The notes under the pieces are model-generated. The model worked only from the letters and a program-made list of their open reading frames with translations. It did no database searches and had not been told where the DNA came from. A stretch of 64,000 nucleotides of DNA, from positions 186,001 to 250,000 of the forward strand of contig JAFPBO010000051.1 of the NCBI GenBank assembly GCA_017390475.1, in the 5' to 3' direction. The DNA is from Loktanella sp. GTDB lineage: Bacteria; Pseudomonadota; Alphaproteobacteria; Rhodobacterales; Rhodobacteraceae. The position numbers were made by a program, and so were the translations under genes. This document shows, one piece after another, positions 55,776 to 64,000 of the stretch; position 1 is the first letter of the stretch; each line of letters starts with the position of its first letter.

Positions 55776-57050
55776 TCAGAGGCGGCTGAAACGCTCTTCC
55801 TGCAAGGCTGTCCAGAAAACCGTCATCTTGTAGCCGTCTTCGATCTGTTCATCCGAAGTGACAATCCCAGCCTCAAACAACCACGCGCGTTTGCGGCCCT
55901 CGGCAAAACCAAGCGTCAGCACCGCCTCGGTCCGGGGATCTTTCAGCTTTTCCGGGATCGCGGCGAGCAGGGCATCCATCCCCTCGCCCGTAACGGCGGA
56001 AACTGCGAACAGGTCTTCGGTGCGGCTGGCCTGATTGACGCGGGCCTCGCGCGGCTCGCCCTCTAACAGGTCGATCTTGTTCCAGACCTCGATCAATGGC
56101 GCGCCTTCGGCGACACCCAGCTTTTGCAGGATCGCCATGACGTCGCGGGATTGTTCCTCGGTCTGGTCATGGCTGATGTCGCGGACATGCAGGATCAGAT
56201 CGGCGTCCAGCACTTCTTCCAATGTGGCGCGAAACGCCGCGACCAGTTCTGTTGGCAGGTCAGAGATGAAACCCACCGTATCGGACATGATAATCTCATC
56301 GCCCGTCGGCAGAGTGATCTTGCGCATCGTCGGGTCGAGCGTGGCAAACAGCATATCCTTGGCGAAAACATCCGCGCCGGTCAGGCTGTTGAACAGTGTG
56401 GATTTCCCTGCGTTTGTATAACCGACCAGCGCCACAATCGGGAACGGCACCTTGGCGCGGGACGCGCGGTGCAGGGCACGGGTGCGACCGACCTTGTCCA
56501 ACTGCCGGCGCAGCCGAACCAATTGGTCGTCAATGGCACGCCTGTCGGCCTCGATCTGTGTTTCGCCGGGTCCACCGACGAACCCAAGTCCGCCGCGCTG
56601 CCGTTCAAGGTGGGTCCAGGCCCGCACCAGACGCGTACGTTGATAGGACAAAGCCGCCATTTCGACCTGCAACACACCTTCGGATGTGCGGGCACGGTCG
56701 CTGAAAATCTCTAGAATAAGCCCGGTGCGGTCCAGCAATTTGACCCCCCAGGCCTTTTCCAGATTGCGCTGCTGCACCGGGGTGACCGGCCCATCGACCA
56801 GCACAAGTTCAACCTCGGCGTCATGCAGGGTGGCTTTCAATTCCTCGATCTTGCCTTTTCCGAACAACTTGCCGGCATGCATCTTGGGCAGGCGCACGAT
56901 ATCAGCCCCCACCACATCAAGATCGGGCAAGGCGGCAGCGAGCGCCACAGCCTCTGCCAACGCAGGCACTGGGGCGCGGCGGGTATGGTCGGATTTCAAT
57001 TCGGGGTGCAGCACCCAGGCCCGTGTGACGGGCTTGTCGTGTTCAAGCAA
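55776..57050 (-). CDS. hflX: Ribosome-splitting GTPase HflX
   Basis: A 424-residue GTPase that splits stalled ribosomes. The N-terminal HflX domain ends in GGLGFVGGPGETQIEADRR. The G domain has G1 GYTNAGKSTLFN, G3 DTVGF and G4 NKID. Translation appears to start at TTG, two bases after the hfq stop, the only start consistent with the family N-terminus. The order hfq-hflX is conserved across proteobacteria. Confidence 0.94.
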   Translation of the reverse strand: MLEHDKPVTRAWVLHPELKSDHTRRAPVPALAEAVALAAALPDLDVVGADIVRLPKMHAGKLFGKGKIEELKATLHDAEVELVLVDGPVTPVQQRNLEKAWGVKLLDRTGLILEIFSDRARTSEGVLQVEMAALSYQRTRLVRAWTHLERQRGGLGFVGGPGETQIEADRRAIDDQLVRLRRQLDKVGRTRALHRASRAKVPFPIVALVGYTNAGKSTLFNSLTGADVFAKDMLFATLDPTMRKITLPTGDEIIMSDTVGFISDLPTELVAAFRATLEEVLDADLILHVRDISHDQTEEQSRDVMAILQKLGVAEGAPLIEVWNKIDLLEGEPREARVNQASRTEDLFAVSAVTGEGMDALLAAIPEKLKDPRTEAVLTLGFAEGRKRAWLFEAGIVTSDEQIEDGYKMTVFWTALQEERFSRL

Positions 57051-57052
57051 TG

Positions 57053-57286
57053 TTATTCTTCGCCTTCATACAGGCTGATCGGTTGTGCGGGCATAATTGT
57101 GGAAATCGCACTTTTGTAGACAAGCTGTGATTGACCATCGCGGCGCAGCAACACGCAAAAGCTGTCAAACCATGTGATCACGCCCTGCAGTTTCACACCA
57201 TTGACCAGAAAGATCGTCACTGGCACCTTGGTCTTGCGGACGTGGTTCAGAAATGCATCTTGCAGATTTGCTTTATCGGCGGCCAT
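57053..57286 (-). CDS. hfq: RNA chaperone Hfq
   Basis: A 77-residue Sm-like protein that pairs small RNAs with their targets. Sm1 is [20 protein letters not shown] and Sm2 has [12 protein letters not shown] (the YKHA-type motif reads YKSA). ATG 57286 with AAAGGG upstream was chosen over a frame extending to 57508 that has no family similarity. The C-terminal tail is very short, as in alphaproteobacteria. It is the natural partner for the sRNA candidate at 32287. Confidence 0.96.
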   Translation of the reverse strand: MAADKANLQDAFLNHVRKTKVPVTIFLVNGVKLQGVITWFDSFCVLLRRDGQSQLVYKSAISTIMPAQPISLYEGEE

Positions 57287-57395
57287 GACGACACCCTTTT
57301 TTTGTTCTTGTGACCGTTGACCGGCCCCCCATTCCACCCCAGTATGTCGTGCCGGTTGCAGAGTTTCCAGCCCCAAAACACAAGCGACCCACCGC

Positions 57396-58916
57396 TTAGC
57401 GTTGCCAGATCTCTGGGTTGAACAAAGCGATGATCGCCAAAGTTTCCAACCGCCCCAAGACCATGGCCCCCGCAAGAACCATCTTGGCCGCATCCGGCAA
57501 TTGCGCATATAGGATCGGCGTCTCGGCCGCGACCGTCGCCAAAGGCCCGGTGGTGGACAAAGCCGCTACTGTCAGCACCATGCCGGTTTCAAATGTCACC
57601 CCGGTCAGCGACAACAGCACCATCACACCCGCGATGCTAAGCGCGAAAAGCATGAAGAAAACCCATGAAATATAGGCACCTTGTTTGCGGATGCGCCGCG
57701 CTTCGCGCCCGCCACCACCGACAGATGAGGGCGACAGCAGCCGTTCCTGTTCGCGTTCCAGATGCCGGAACAACGCATAAATCCGCAGTAGTTTCACCCC
57801 GCCTGCGGTAGTCGCCACCCCACCGCCGATCAGCGCCAGCCCGATCAGGAACAGGCCGGGCGTGCTGAGCCGTGACCAATCTGTCGCCCCGTCCCAGGCG
57901 CGCGATTCAAAGCCCGTCGTCGTCAGGAAAGACGTCACGGTGAACAAAGCGCCCCAGAATGATGTGAAAACATTGCGCAGGCTGGTCCAGCCGCTGCTGT
58001 CCGGTGTCCCGGTATAATGGCGCGCAAACAGCAGCAGCGTCACCAGAACAATCAACACGATTGCGGTGATGAATTCAGGATCGCGCCACAGAACCTGATT
58101 TCTTTCACCGGTGATTCCGCGCGAAAACGTCAATCGCGACAGGGCAAATGCGAAAAAAACAAAGATCAGCAATTCGCCCAGAAATCCCGAGGCGGCAAAA
58201 TTCAGCCCGCCAATCGGCGTGATGCCAGAGGTGGACAGCACCGCCATCGCATGGGCAAGTGCGACATATGGCCGCTCACCCAGCATCAGCAGGCCGACCC
58301 ACAGCACCAGTGTCAGCCCCATATAGACTGGTGTCAGCGCCAGCGTGTACCGCACCAGCCGTTCCGACGGGTCAACCACAGCGCCGATCTGGCTGAATGT
58401 GCCGGTGGTGCCCTTGCCGACAGCGGCGGTGGCGCGCACCTCGAACCCACCCAGATTCATCGGCGCAAAGATCGACACCGCCGTGATCCAGACCAAAAGC
58501 CCGCCCAGCCAGCCGACAGTGGACCGCCACAGATGTTGCGATGGTGTCAGCGCGCTGATCCGGTCATAGGTACTGGCCCCGGTGGTGGTAAAGCTGGACA
58601 CCATCTCAAACCAGGCATCCAGAAATGTGGTATTGCGAACTGCCTCATAGAACGGCAGCGCGAACATCAGCGGCAATACCGAAAACGCAGCCAGCAGCCC
58701 GATCAGCTGACTGCGGGCCACGTTGCTGGGCGCATAATTCGACATGGTCAGCCCGATCAGCAGCGTCAGCACCGAAAACAGGATGAACCCATAGAAAAAC
58801 ACCCGCATCGTGGTGAAATCTTCGACGATGGCGGCATGAAAGGCAGGTACCAGCATCGCGATGGCGCCCAGCCCCATCAGGATCACAAAAAACGGAAGGC
58901 GGATGATCCACTGCAT
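57396..58916 (-). CDS. trkH: Potassium uptake channel TrkH
   Basis: A 506-residue membrane protein with four M1-P-M2 repeats. The selectivity filters are visible as [10 protein letters not shown] (repeat 1), [10 protein letters not shown] (repeat 2), [10 protein letters not shown] (repeat 3) and [10 protein letters not shown] (repeat 4). It works with TrkA, whose stop overlaps its start (TGATG). It lies 109 bases upstream of hfq. Confidence 0.95.
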   Translation of the reverse strand: MQWIIRLPFFVILMGLGAIAMLVPAFHAAIVEDFTTMRVFFYGFILFSVLTLLIGLTMSNYAPSNVARSQLIGLLAAFSVLPLMFALPFYEAVRNTTFLDAWFEMVSSFTTTGASTYDRISALTPSQHLWRSTVGWLGGLLVWITAVSIFAPMNLGGFEVRATAAVGKGTTGTFSQIGAVVDPSERLVRYTLALTPVYMGLTLVLWVGLLMLGERPYVALAHAMAVLSTSGITPIGGLNFAASGFLGELLIFVFFAFALSRLTFSRGITGERNQVLWRDPEFITAIVLIVLVTLLLFARHYTGTPDSSGWTSLRNVFTSFWGALFTVTSFLTTTGFESRAWDGATDWSRLSTPGLFLIGLALIGGGVATTAGGVKLLRIYALFRHLEREQERLLSPSSVGGGGREARRIRKQGAYISWVFFMLFALSIAGVMVLLSLTGVTFETGMVLTVAALSTTGPLATVAAETPILYAQLPDAAKMVLAGAMVLGRLETLAIIALFNPEIWQR

Positions 58917-60292
58917 CAGAAAAAGTCGATACTGACCTGCAACAGCCGTTCCACCTCTGGCACATCGGGGGTCATGGCGAAAATCGCGATCACATCGCCT
59001 TCTTCGATCCGTGTTTCCGATGTGGGGCGGATGACCTTGCCTTCCTTCATCATGCCGCCGATCAGCACGCCTTCGGGGAAATCGACATCCTTGATCTTCT
59101 GCCCTGAGATGGGCGAGGTGCCCAGCACCTGCGCCTCGATCACTTCGGCCTCGGCATCGCCGATGGAATAAACCCCGCGCACACGGCCATGCCGGATATG
59201 GCGCAGGATCGAACTGACCGTGGTGGCGCGCGGGTTGATATAGGCGTCAATGTCCAGCGGGCCCATCAGAGGCACCAACGTCGGGTCATTGACCAGACAG
59301 ATCGCCATCTTGCAGCCCATCTCCTTGGCCCGGACCGAGGCAAGCAGATTGGTCTTGTCGTCATCGGTCACTGCCAGCACTGCATCGGCACTGGCAATCC
59401 CCGCCTCGTCCAGCAAGGCGGTATCAAGCCCGTCGCCATGCAGCACGATGGTCCGGTCCAGCGTGTCGGCGGCGCGTTCTGCTGCGATCCGGTCTTTTTC
59501 TATCACCTTGACCCGGACCCGGTCGGTGCGCGATTCCAGCGCCAGCGCGACCCCCAGCCCGACATTACCACCACCGATGACCACAATCCGTTCCTGTTTC
59601 GCCTGGGTCTTGCCGAAAATCTCTAAAGTGCGGTTCAGGTCTTCGGTATGGGTAAAGACATAACAGGCGTCGCCAGCGAAAATCTGATCCCCGGCAGAAG
59701 GGACGAACAAGGTGCCGTCACGCCGCAGCCCGACAACAATGGCGCGCAGGGTGGAAAACAGATCGGTCAATTGCCGCAGCGGCGTGTTGATGACGGGGCA
59801 ATCTTCTTCAATCGTGATGCCCAGCAACTGGGCGCGGCCATCCAGAAAACTTTCGGTGTCAAAGGCCGCCGGGGCCGCCAGCCGTTGCAGGGCCGCCTCG
59901 GCCACTTCGCGCTCGGGCGAGATCACGACATCAATGGGAAGATGGTCCTTGCGGTACAGATCGCCGTAAGCCGGGTCCAGATAGGTCTGCGCGCGCAGCC
60001 GGGCGATCTTGCGCTGAACCGAAAACACCGAATGCGCGACCTGACAGGTGACCATATTCACCTCGTCCGAATAGGTCGCGGCGATGATCATATCGGCATC
60101 ACGCGCCCCTGCCCGTTCCAGCACATCGGGGTGGCTGGCATAGCCTGCGACACCCTGCACATCCAGCGTATCGGTGGCGCGGCGCACCAGTTCGGGATTG
60201 TTATCCACCACGGTGACGTCGTTCTTTTCACCCGACAGATGGCGCGCGATCTGCCAGCCGACCTGCCCCGCGCCACAGATGATGACTTTCAT
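58916..60292 (-). CDS. trkA: Trk potassium regulator TrkA
   Basis: A 458-residue peripheral protein that gates TrkH in response to NAD(H)/ATP. It has two RCK units, each a Rossmann fold and a TrkA-C domain. The first nucleotide loop is ICGAGQVGWQIARHL; the second is VIGGGNVGLGVALAL. The D-at-strand-2 residue in TVVDNNPE supports NAD binding. It is coupled to ntrX upstream and trkH downstream by overlapping codons. Confidence 0.96.
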   Translation of the reverse strand: MKVIICGAGQVGWQIARHLSGEKNDVTVVDNNPELVRRATDTLDVQGVAGYASHPDVLERAGARDADMIIAATYSDEVNMVTCQVAHSVFSVQRKIARLRAQTYLDPAYGDLYRKDHLPIDVVISPEREVAEAALQRLAAPAAFDTESFLDGRAQLLGITIEEDCPVINTPLRQLTDLFSTLRAIVVGLRRDGTLFVPSAGDQIFAGDACYVFTHTEDLNRTLEIFGKTQAKQERIVVIGGGNVGLGVALALESRTDRVRVKVIEKDRIAAERAADTLDRTIVLHGDGLDTALLDEAGIASADAVLAVTDDDKTNLLASVRAKEMGCKMAICLVNDPTLVPLMGPLDIDAYINPRATTVSSILRHIRHGRVRGVYSIGDAEAEVIEAQVLGTSPISGQKIKDVDFPEGVLIGGMMKEGKVIRPTSETRIEEGDVIAIFAMTPDVPEVERLLQVSIDFF

Positions 60293-61692
60293 TCCTCGAT
60301 ACCTTCGATATAGGCGACACGCCCGCCGGATTTCGAGGTGGTCACCACACCCAAAGATTTCAGTTTACGGTGCAGCGCCGACCGTTCCATGCCGACGAAT
60401 GATGCGGTGCGGCTGATATTGCCGCCGAACCGGTTGATCTGGGTCAGCAGATATTCGCGTTCGAACAATTCCCGCGCCTCGCGCAATGGCAAGGTGGCCA
60501 GCCCACCGGCCAGCACGATCCGGCTGTCATCATCAGTATGATCCTCGGTCGATGGCAGTTCACGCGCAGATATGTCACCGCGACTTTCACCAAGGATCAG
60601 AACACGTTCCATCACATTCTTCAACTGCCGCACATTGCCCGGCCAATGCATCGTCTGCAAAAGCGCGCGGGCATCATCGGCCAGTTTGCGCAACGGCAGG
60701 CCCTGCGCCGTGTTGAACTGCGCGATGAAATGTTCCGCCAGCAACGGGATATCCTCGCGCCGCTCTTCCAGCGCAGGCACGGCGATCGGCACGACATTCA
60801 GCCGGTGATACAATTCCTCGCGGAACACACCGGCAGCGATGGCGGCAGACAGATCGCGGTTAGTGCTGGAAATCACCCGCAGATCGACCTGCACCTTGTC
60901 ATTGCCGCCGACCCGGTGAAACCGCTGATCCACCAGCACCCGCAGGATTTTTGACTGCGTGCCCAAGGGCATATCGGCCACTTCGTCAAAATAGATCACA
61001 CCGCCATTGGCCTCTTCCAACAACCCCGGTTCAATCCCGCGCCCTGCATCTTCACGGCCGAACAAAACCTCTTCCATCCGGTCCGGCGCGATAGAGGCGG
61101 AACTGACCGTGATAAACGGGCTGCTGGCACGGGCCGAATGGGCATGGATGTAACGCGCGGCGATTTCCTTGCCCGCCCCGGCAGGGCCGGTCAGCATCAC
61201 TCTGCCGTTGGATTTGGTCACCTTGTCCAACTGCGATTTCATCGTGCGAAAGGCGGCACTTTCCCCGATCAGCTCTGCATTGACGCTTTCGCCGCGTCGG
61301 AGCTCATTATTTTCCCGGCGCAGGCGCGATGTTTCCATTGCCCGACGAATAACGACCAGCAACTGATCGATATTGAACGGTTTTTCAATGAAATCATAAG
61401 CACCCTGTTTGATCGCGGCGACCGCAATCTCGATATTGCCATGGCCCGAGATGATGACAATCGGCACCTCTGGGTGGTCGCGTTTCACCGCCTTGAGAAT
61501 GTCGATCCCATCCATGCTGCTGTCTTTCAGCCAGATATCAAGGATCATCAGCGCCGGGGTCGCCGTGGCGATCTGCGCCATGCATTCATCCGATGTGCCC
61601 GCCAGCCGTGTGGTAAAGCCTTCGTCGCGCAGAATGTCAGAAATCAGTTCGCGGATATCGCGTTCGTCATCGGTAATCAGGATATCGCCCAT
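60289..61692 (-). CDS. ntrX: NtrX response regulator lacking the GAFTGA loop
   Basis: A 467-residue NtrC-family regulator. The receiver domain has D52 as phosphoacceptor (LMILDIWL) and K in FIEKPFN. The AAA+ domain has an altered Walker A (GPAGAGKE) and Walker B GVIYFDEVADMP. Between them the usual FGHEKGAFTGA reads FGREDAGRGIEPG, so the sigma-54-contact loop is absent. A Fis-type DNA-binding end (NISRTASFVGMERSALHRKL) is intact. It probably acts with sigma-70, as Rhodobacter NtrC does. GAGGA precedes the ATG. Confidence 0.95.
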   Translation of the reverse strand: MGDILITDDERDIRELISDILRDEGFTTRLAGTSDECMAQIATATPALMILDIWLKDSSMDGIDILKAVKRDHPEVPIVIISGHGNIEIAVAAIKQGAYDFIEKPFNIDQLLVVIRRAMETSRLRRENNELRRGESVNAELIGESAAFRTMKSQLDKVTKSNGRVMLTGPAGAGKEIAARYIHAHSARASSPFITVSSASIAPDRMEEVLFGREDAGRGIEPGLLEEANGGVIYFDEVADMPLGTQSKILRVLVDQRFHRVGGNDKVQVDLRVISSTNRDLSAAIAAGVFREELYHRLNVVPIAVPALEERREDIPLLAEHFIAQFNTAQGLPLRKLADDARALLQTMHWPGNVRQLKNVMERVLILGESRGDISARELPSTEDHTDDDSRIVLAGGLATLPLREARELFEREYLLTQINRFGGNISRTASFVGMERSALHRKLKSLGVVTTSKSGGRVAYIEGIEE

Positions 61693-61699
61693 ATTGTCC

Positions 61700-63964
61700 T
61701 CACGCTGGTATTTTGGTTTTGAGCGACGCTGCCAAGGCCGCCGGAAGCTGGATCACCACCATCGCACCGCGATGCGTCTGGTCGTCGAAAATCTCGGCAT
61801 CGGTCAGGGTCAGGCTGCCGCCATGTTCCTCGATGATCTTTTTGACAATCGGCAGGCCCAGCCCGGTGCCCTTGTCACGGGTGGTGACATAGGGTTCAAA
61901 CAGCCGCACCCTGTCTTCGGGCAGGCCGATACCATTGTCAGAAATCGAGATTGTGACACGGGTATCTTCGCGCTGCATCGCAATCCGGATTTCCGGCTTA
62001 TAGCCGTCAGACCCGTGTTTTTCTATATAGCTTTCAGTGGCTTCACCTGCGTTCTTGATCAGGTTCAGCAAGGCCTGACTGATCATTGTCGCATCCATAT
62101 CCGCCAGTACCGGATCAGCCGGCAGATCACAGCTGATCCGCACCTGCGGCTGGCCCGCCCGTTGCAGGGTGACAGCATCGGCCACCACCTTGGTCAGATC
62201 GTTCAGCACCAGCACCGGTTCCGGCATCCGGGCGAATTTGGAAAATTCATCAACAATGCGGCGCAAGTCATTGGTCTGGCGAATAATCACATCGGTCATC
62301 TGATCCAGCGCATCACCATCAGCGCCGACCTGAGACCGGAATTTACGCTTGATCCGTTCGGCAGATAGCTGGATCGGGGTCAGCGGGTTCTTGATTTCAT
62401 GCGCGATACGGCGGGCGACATCGCCCCAGGCCGCCATCCTTTGTGCGCTGACCAGATCGGTGACATCGTCAAAGGCCACAACATAGCCTTCCAGCGCGCC
62501 ACCTTCGGTGCGGCGCGGCGACATCCGCACCAGCAGGCTTTCCTGCGTGCCTTTGCGGATCAGATTGATCTGATCCTGCACTGAATCGTGCCCGGACTGG
62601 CGGACCTCATCAAACAATGCTCCGAATTCCGGCACAGCGACCGACAAAGACGCATCCGCTGCGGCATCGCCGACCGACAATAACCGCCCGGCCGAAGGGT
62701 TCACAAAGGTCACCCGCCCGTCAGCATCAAGGCCGACAACGCCCGACGTGACCGAACTCAGCACGGAATCAAACAGCCGCCTGCGCCGTTCGGACATCCG
62801 GTTGCTTTCCAGCAGCGCCTCGCGCTGGCCTTTCAACTGGCCGGTCATCTGGTTGAAATAATGGCCCAATTGCGAAATTTCATCGTCGCCGTCATCCTCG
62901 ATCACGCGCACATCCAGATCGCCTGAACCAACCCTTTGCGATGCGGTCACCATGCGCCCGATGGGCCGGGACAGCCGTTCGGCAAACCACAGCCCGCCCC
63001 AGATCGCGCCCAGGATCAGGATCAGCGCAAAGCCAAGGTAAAGCAGGCCGAACTGGAACAGCATCCGCCCCCGGTCGCTGGCCAATTGTTCGTATTGCTG
63101 CACCGTTTCAGTGGTCTCATCCAGCAAGGCCAGCACATTGCCATCAACCGCACGGGTGACGTAAAGGAACCGATCAGGAAAGGTCTCCAATGGCAGCAGC
63201 GCGCGGAATTCATTGGATGCCGCATCCTCTATGATCAGCAGGCGTTCGGCGCGGGCGCGGGCAAAATCATCCGCGCTGGGTTGTTCATAGTGGAAATCAT
63301 AGGAACCCACGGCGCGCGCCGCGATCGTGCCTGCGCTGTCGATGACAAAAGCCTCGCTCAGGCCCCGGTCGATCTGCCCCTGCACCTCGGCCAGCGCAAG
63401 GCGCAGATCACCGTCATCCATAAACAGATCGCGCTGACGTTCGCGGTTCAGATAGGACGCAAGGCCCTGCGCATCGCGGGTCAGGTCCTGAATATGCTCT
63501 TCTTCATAGGCCTGCGCCGTGGTCAGCGAGGTCCGCAGCACATTGCCGACAGGTTCCGAAAACAGCCCGTCCAGCGCGACCGACAGCAACAGCACCGAAA
63601 ACACCGCCACCAGCACCGTGGGAATCAGAGCCGAGACGGCAAAGACGCTGGTCAGCCGCAGATGCAGCCGCGATCCGGCCGATTTGGCGCGCCTGGCCGC
63701 GATCATCTTGGCCACCAGCCGCATCACCAGCGCCATCACGATCAGCACATAGACAAGGTCGATCAGCAGCACCAGTTGCAGCATCGGCGATGCCGCACCC
63801 TGCCCCAAAGGCCCGACCACGACATAGGTCAGCCCGGCCAGCATGGGCGCGCAGATCACCAGCGTCATGGTCAATGCGTTCTGCACATGGCGCTGGCGGA
63901 ACCAGCGACCCAGACGGGCAAAATCGACTGTCAGAAGTGACCGCTGCACGCTGCGCCTTGTCAT
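61700..63964 (-). CDS. ntrY: Nitrogen-regulation sensor kinase NtrY
   Basis: A 754-residue membrane histidine kinase. Three or four N-terminal helices flank a periplasmic domain (residues about 130-300). HAMP follows (RLSRPIGRMVTASQRVGSGD), then PAS (GVVGLDADGRVTFVNPSAGR), HisKA with the His in RRIAHEIKNPLTPIQ, and the ATPase (LLNLIKNAGEAT, DNGIGLP, GTGLGLPIVKKI). It pairs with NtrX seven bases downstream. Its ATG overlaps a TGA at 63961-63963 on the same strand, possibly the end of an upstream gene cut by the window. Confidence 0.96.
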   Translation of the reverse strand: MTRRSVQRSLLTVDFARLGRWFRQRHVQNALTMTLVICAPMLAGLTYVVVGPLGQGAASPMLQLVLLIDLVYVLIVMALVMRLVAKMIAARRAKSAGSRLHLRLTSVFAVSALIPTVLVAVFSVLLLSVALDGLFSEPVGNVLRTSLTTAQAYEEEHIQDLTRDAQGLASYLNRERQRDLFMDDGDLRLALAEVQGQIDRGLSEAFVIDSAGTIAARAVGSYDFHYEQPSADDFARARAERLLIIEDAASNEFRALLPLETFPDRFLYVTRAVDGNVLALLDETTETVQQYEQLASDRGRMLFQFGLLYLGFALILILGAIWGGLWFAERLSRPIGRMVTASQRVGSGDLDVRVIEDDGDDEISQLGHYFNQMTGQLKGQREALLESNRMSERRRRLFDSVLSSVTSGVVGLDADGRVTFVNPSAGRLLSVGDAAADASLSVAVPEFGALFDEVRQSGHDSVQDQINLIRKGTQESLLVRMSPRRTEGGALEGYVVAFDDVTDLVSAQRMAAWGDVARRIAHEIKNPLTPIQLSAERIKRKFRSQVGADGDALDQMTDVIIRQTNDLRRIVDEFSKFARMPEPVLVLNDLTKVVADAVTLQRAGQPQVRISCDLPADPVLADMDATMISQALLNLIKNAGEATESYIEKHGSDGYKPEIRIAMQREDTRVTISISDNGIGLPEDRVRLFEPYVTTRDKGTGLGLPIVKKIIEEHGGSLTLTDAEIFDDQTHRGAMVVIQLPAALAASLKTKIPA

Positions 63965-64000
63965 TGATCCGGGGTTGCCCCCGGGTTACCGCTGTTCGCA

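Noticed and set aside
63961-64000. Possible C-terminal end of ntrC upstream of ntrY
   Set aside because: About 12 codons ending in a TGA that overlaps the ntrY ATG are open on the minus strand, which fits expected gene order, but this is too short to call, and another frame also ends here (TAA).

Overview
This window reads as the chromosome of a marine Rhodobacterales (roseobacter-group) alphaproteobacterium. The reasons are a CtrA fragment, the ntrY-ntrX-trkA-trkH-hfq-hflX block, an alphaproteobacterial LexA box (GTTC-N7-GTTC), class II DAHP synthase, a PAS_5-family protein, a Hint-domain protein, a Mg-type HemB and a class of short intergenic repeat common in this order. It is gene-dense, with many 4-base ATGA start/stop overlaps. 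I saw no CRISPR array, IS element or rRNA.

Layout. Positions 1-4436 are the end of a prophage or phage-derived island: a partial propeller-like protein, a small secreted protein, an HTH-metallophosphoesterase, a DUF6378 protein, a small unknown protein and a Gp37/Gp68 (DUF5131) protein. It abuts a displaced 3' piece of ctrA (4437-4655), so the element appears to have integrated into ctrA. Host genes then run: ligA-recG; an SOS-box-controlled 40-residue membrane protein; an IscU-like scaffold; hisI; trmFO-gluQ; a beta-barrel protein; gyrA; arginase-ornithine cyclodeaminase facing an Lrp regulator; dsbB and a YqaA-like protein; tRNA-Leu(CAA); a Hint protein; a MobA-like transferase; a SYLF lipoprotein and a tiny glycine-zipper lipoprotein; hemB; mfd; a Bcr/CflA exporter with an FrnE-type oxidoreductase; an XRE-cupin regulator; and a YejA-like peptide-binding protein.

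The middle holds a probable intergenic small RNA (32287-32361), 3-hydroxybutyrate dehydrogenase with a patatin-like lipase, a LysE exporter with a DUF502 protein, psuK-psuG, rpsB-tsf, aroQ, phoR-phoU without pst genes, yicC-gmk-gamma carbonic anhydrase, a PAS_5 protein behind a terminator-like leader, and class II DAHP synthase.

The right part has a GlxA/AraC regulator ahead of a branched-chain amino-acid ABC system (livK-G-F-H-M), a penicillin/AHL acylase, and the ntrY-ntrX-trkA-trkH-hfq-hflX operon. NtrX there lacks the GAFTGA loop needed for sigma-54 activation. The most notable candidates for undescribed biology are the SOS-controlled small membrane protein, the orphan sRNA, and the integration of a phage element in the cell-cycle regulator gene ctrA.
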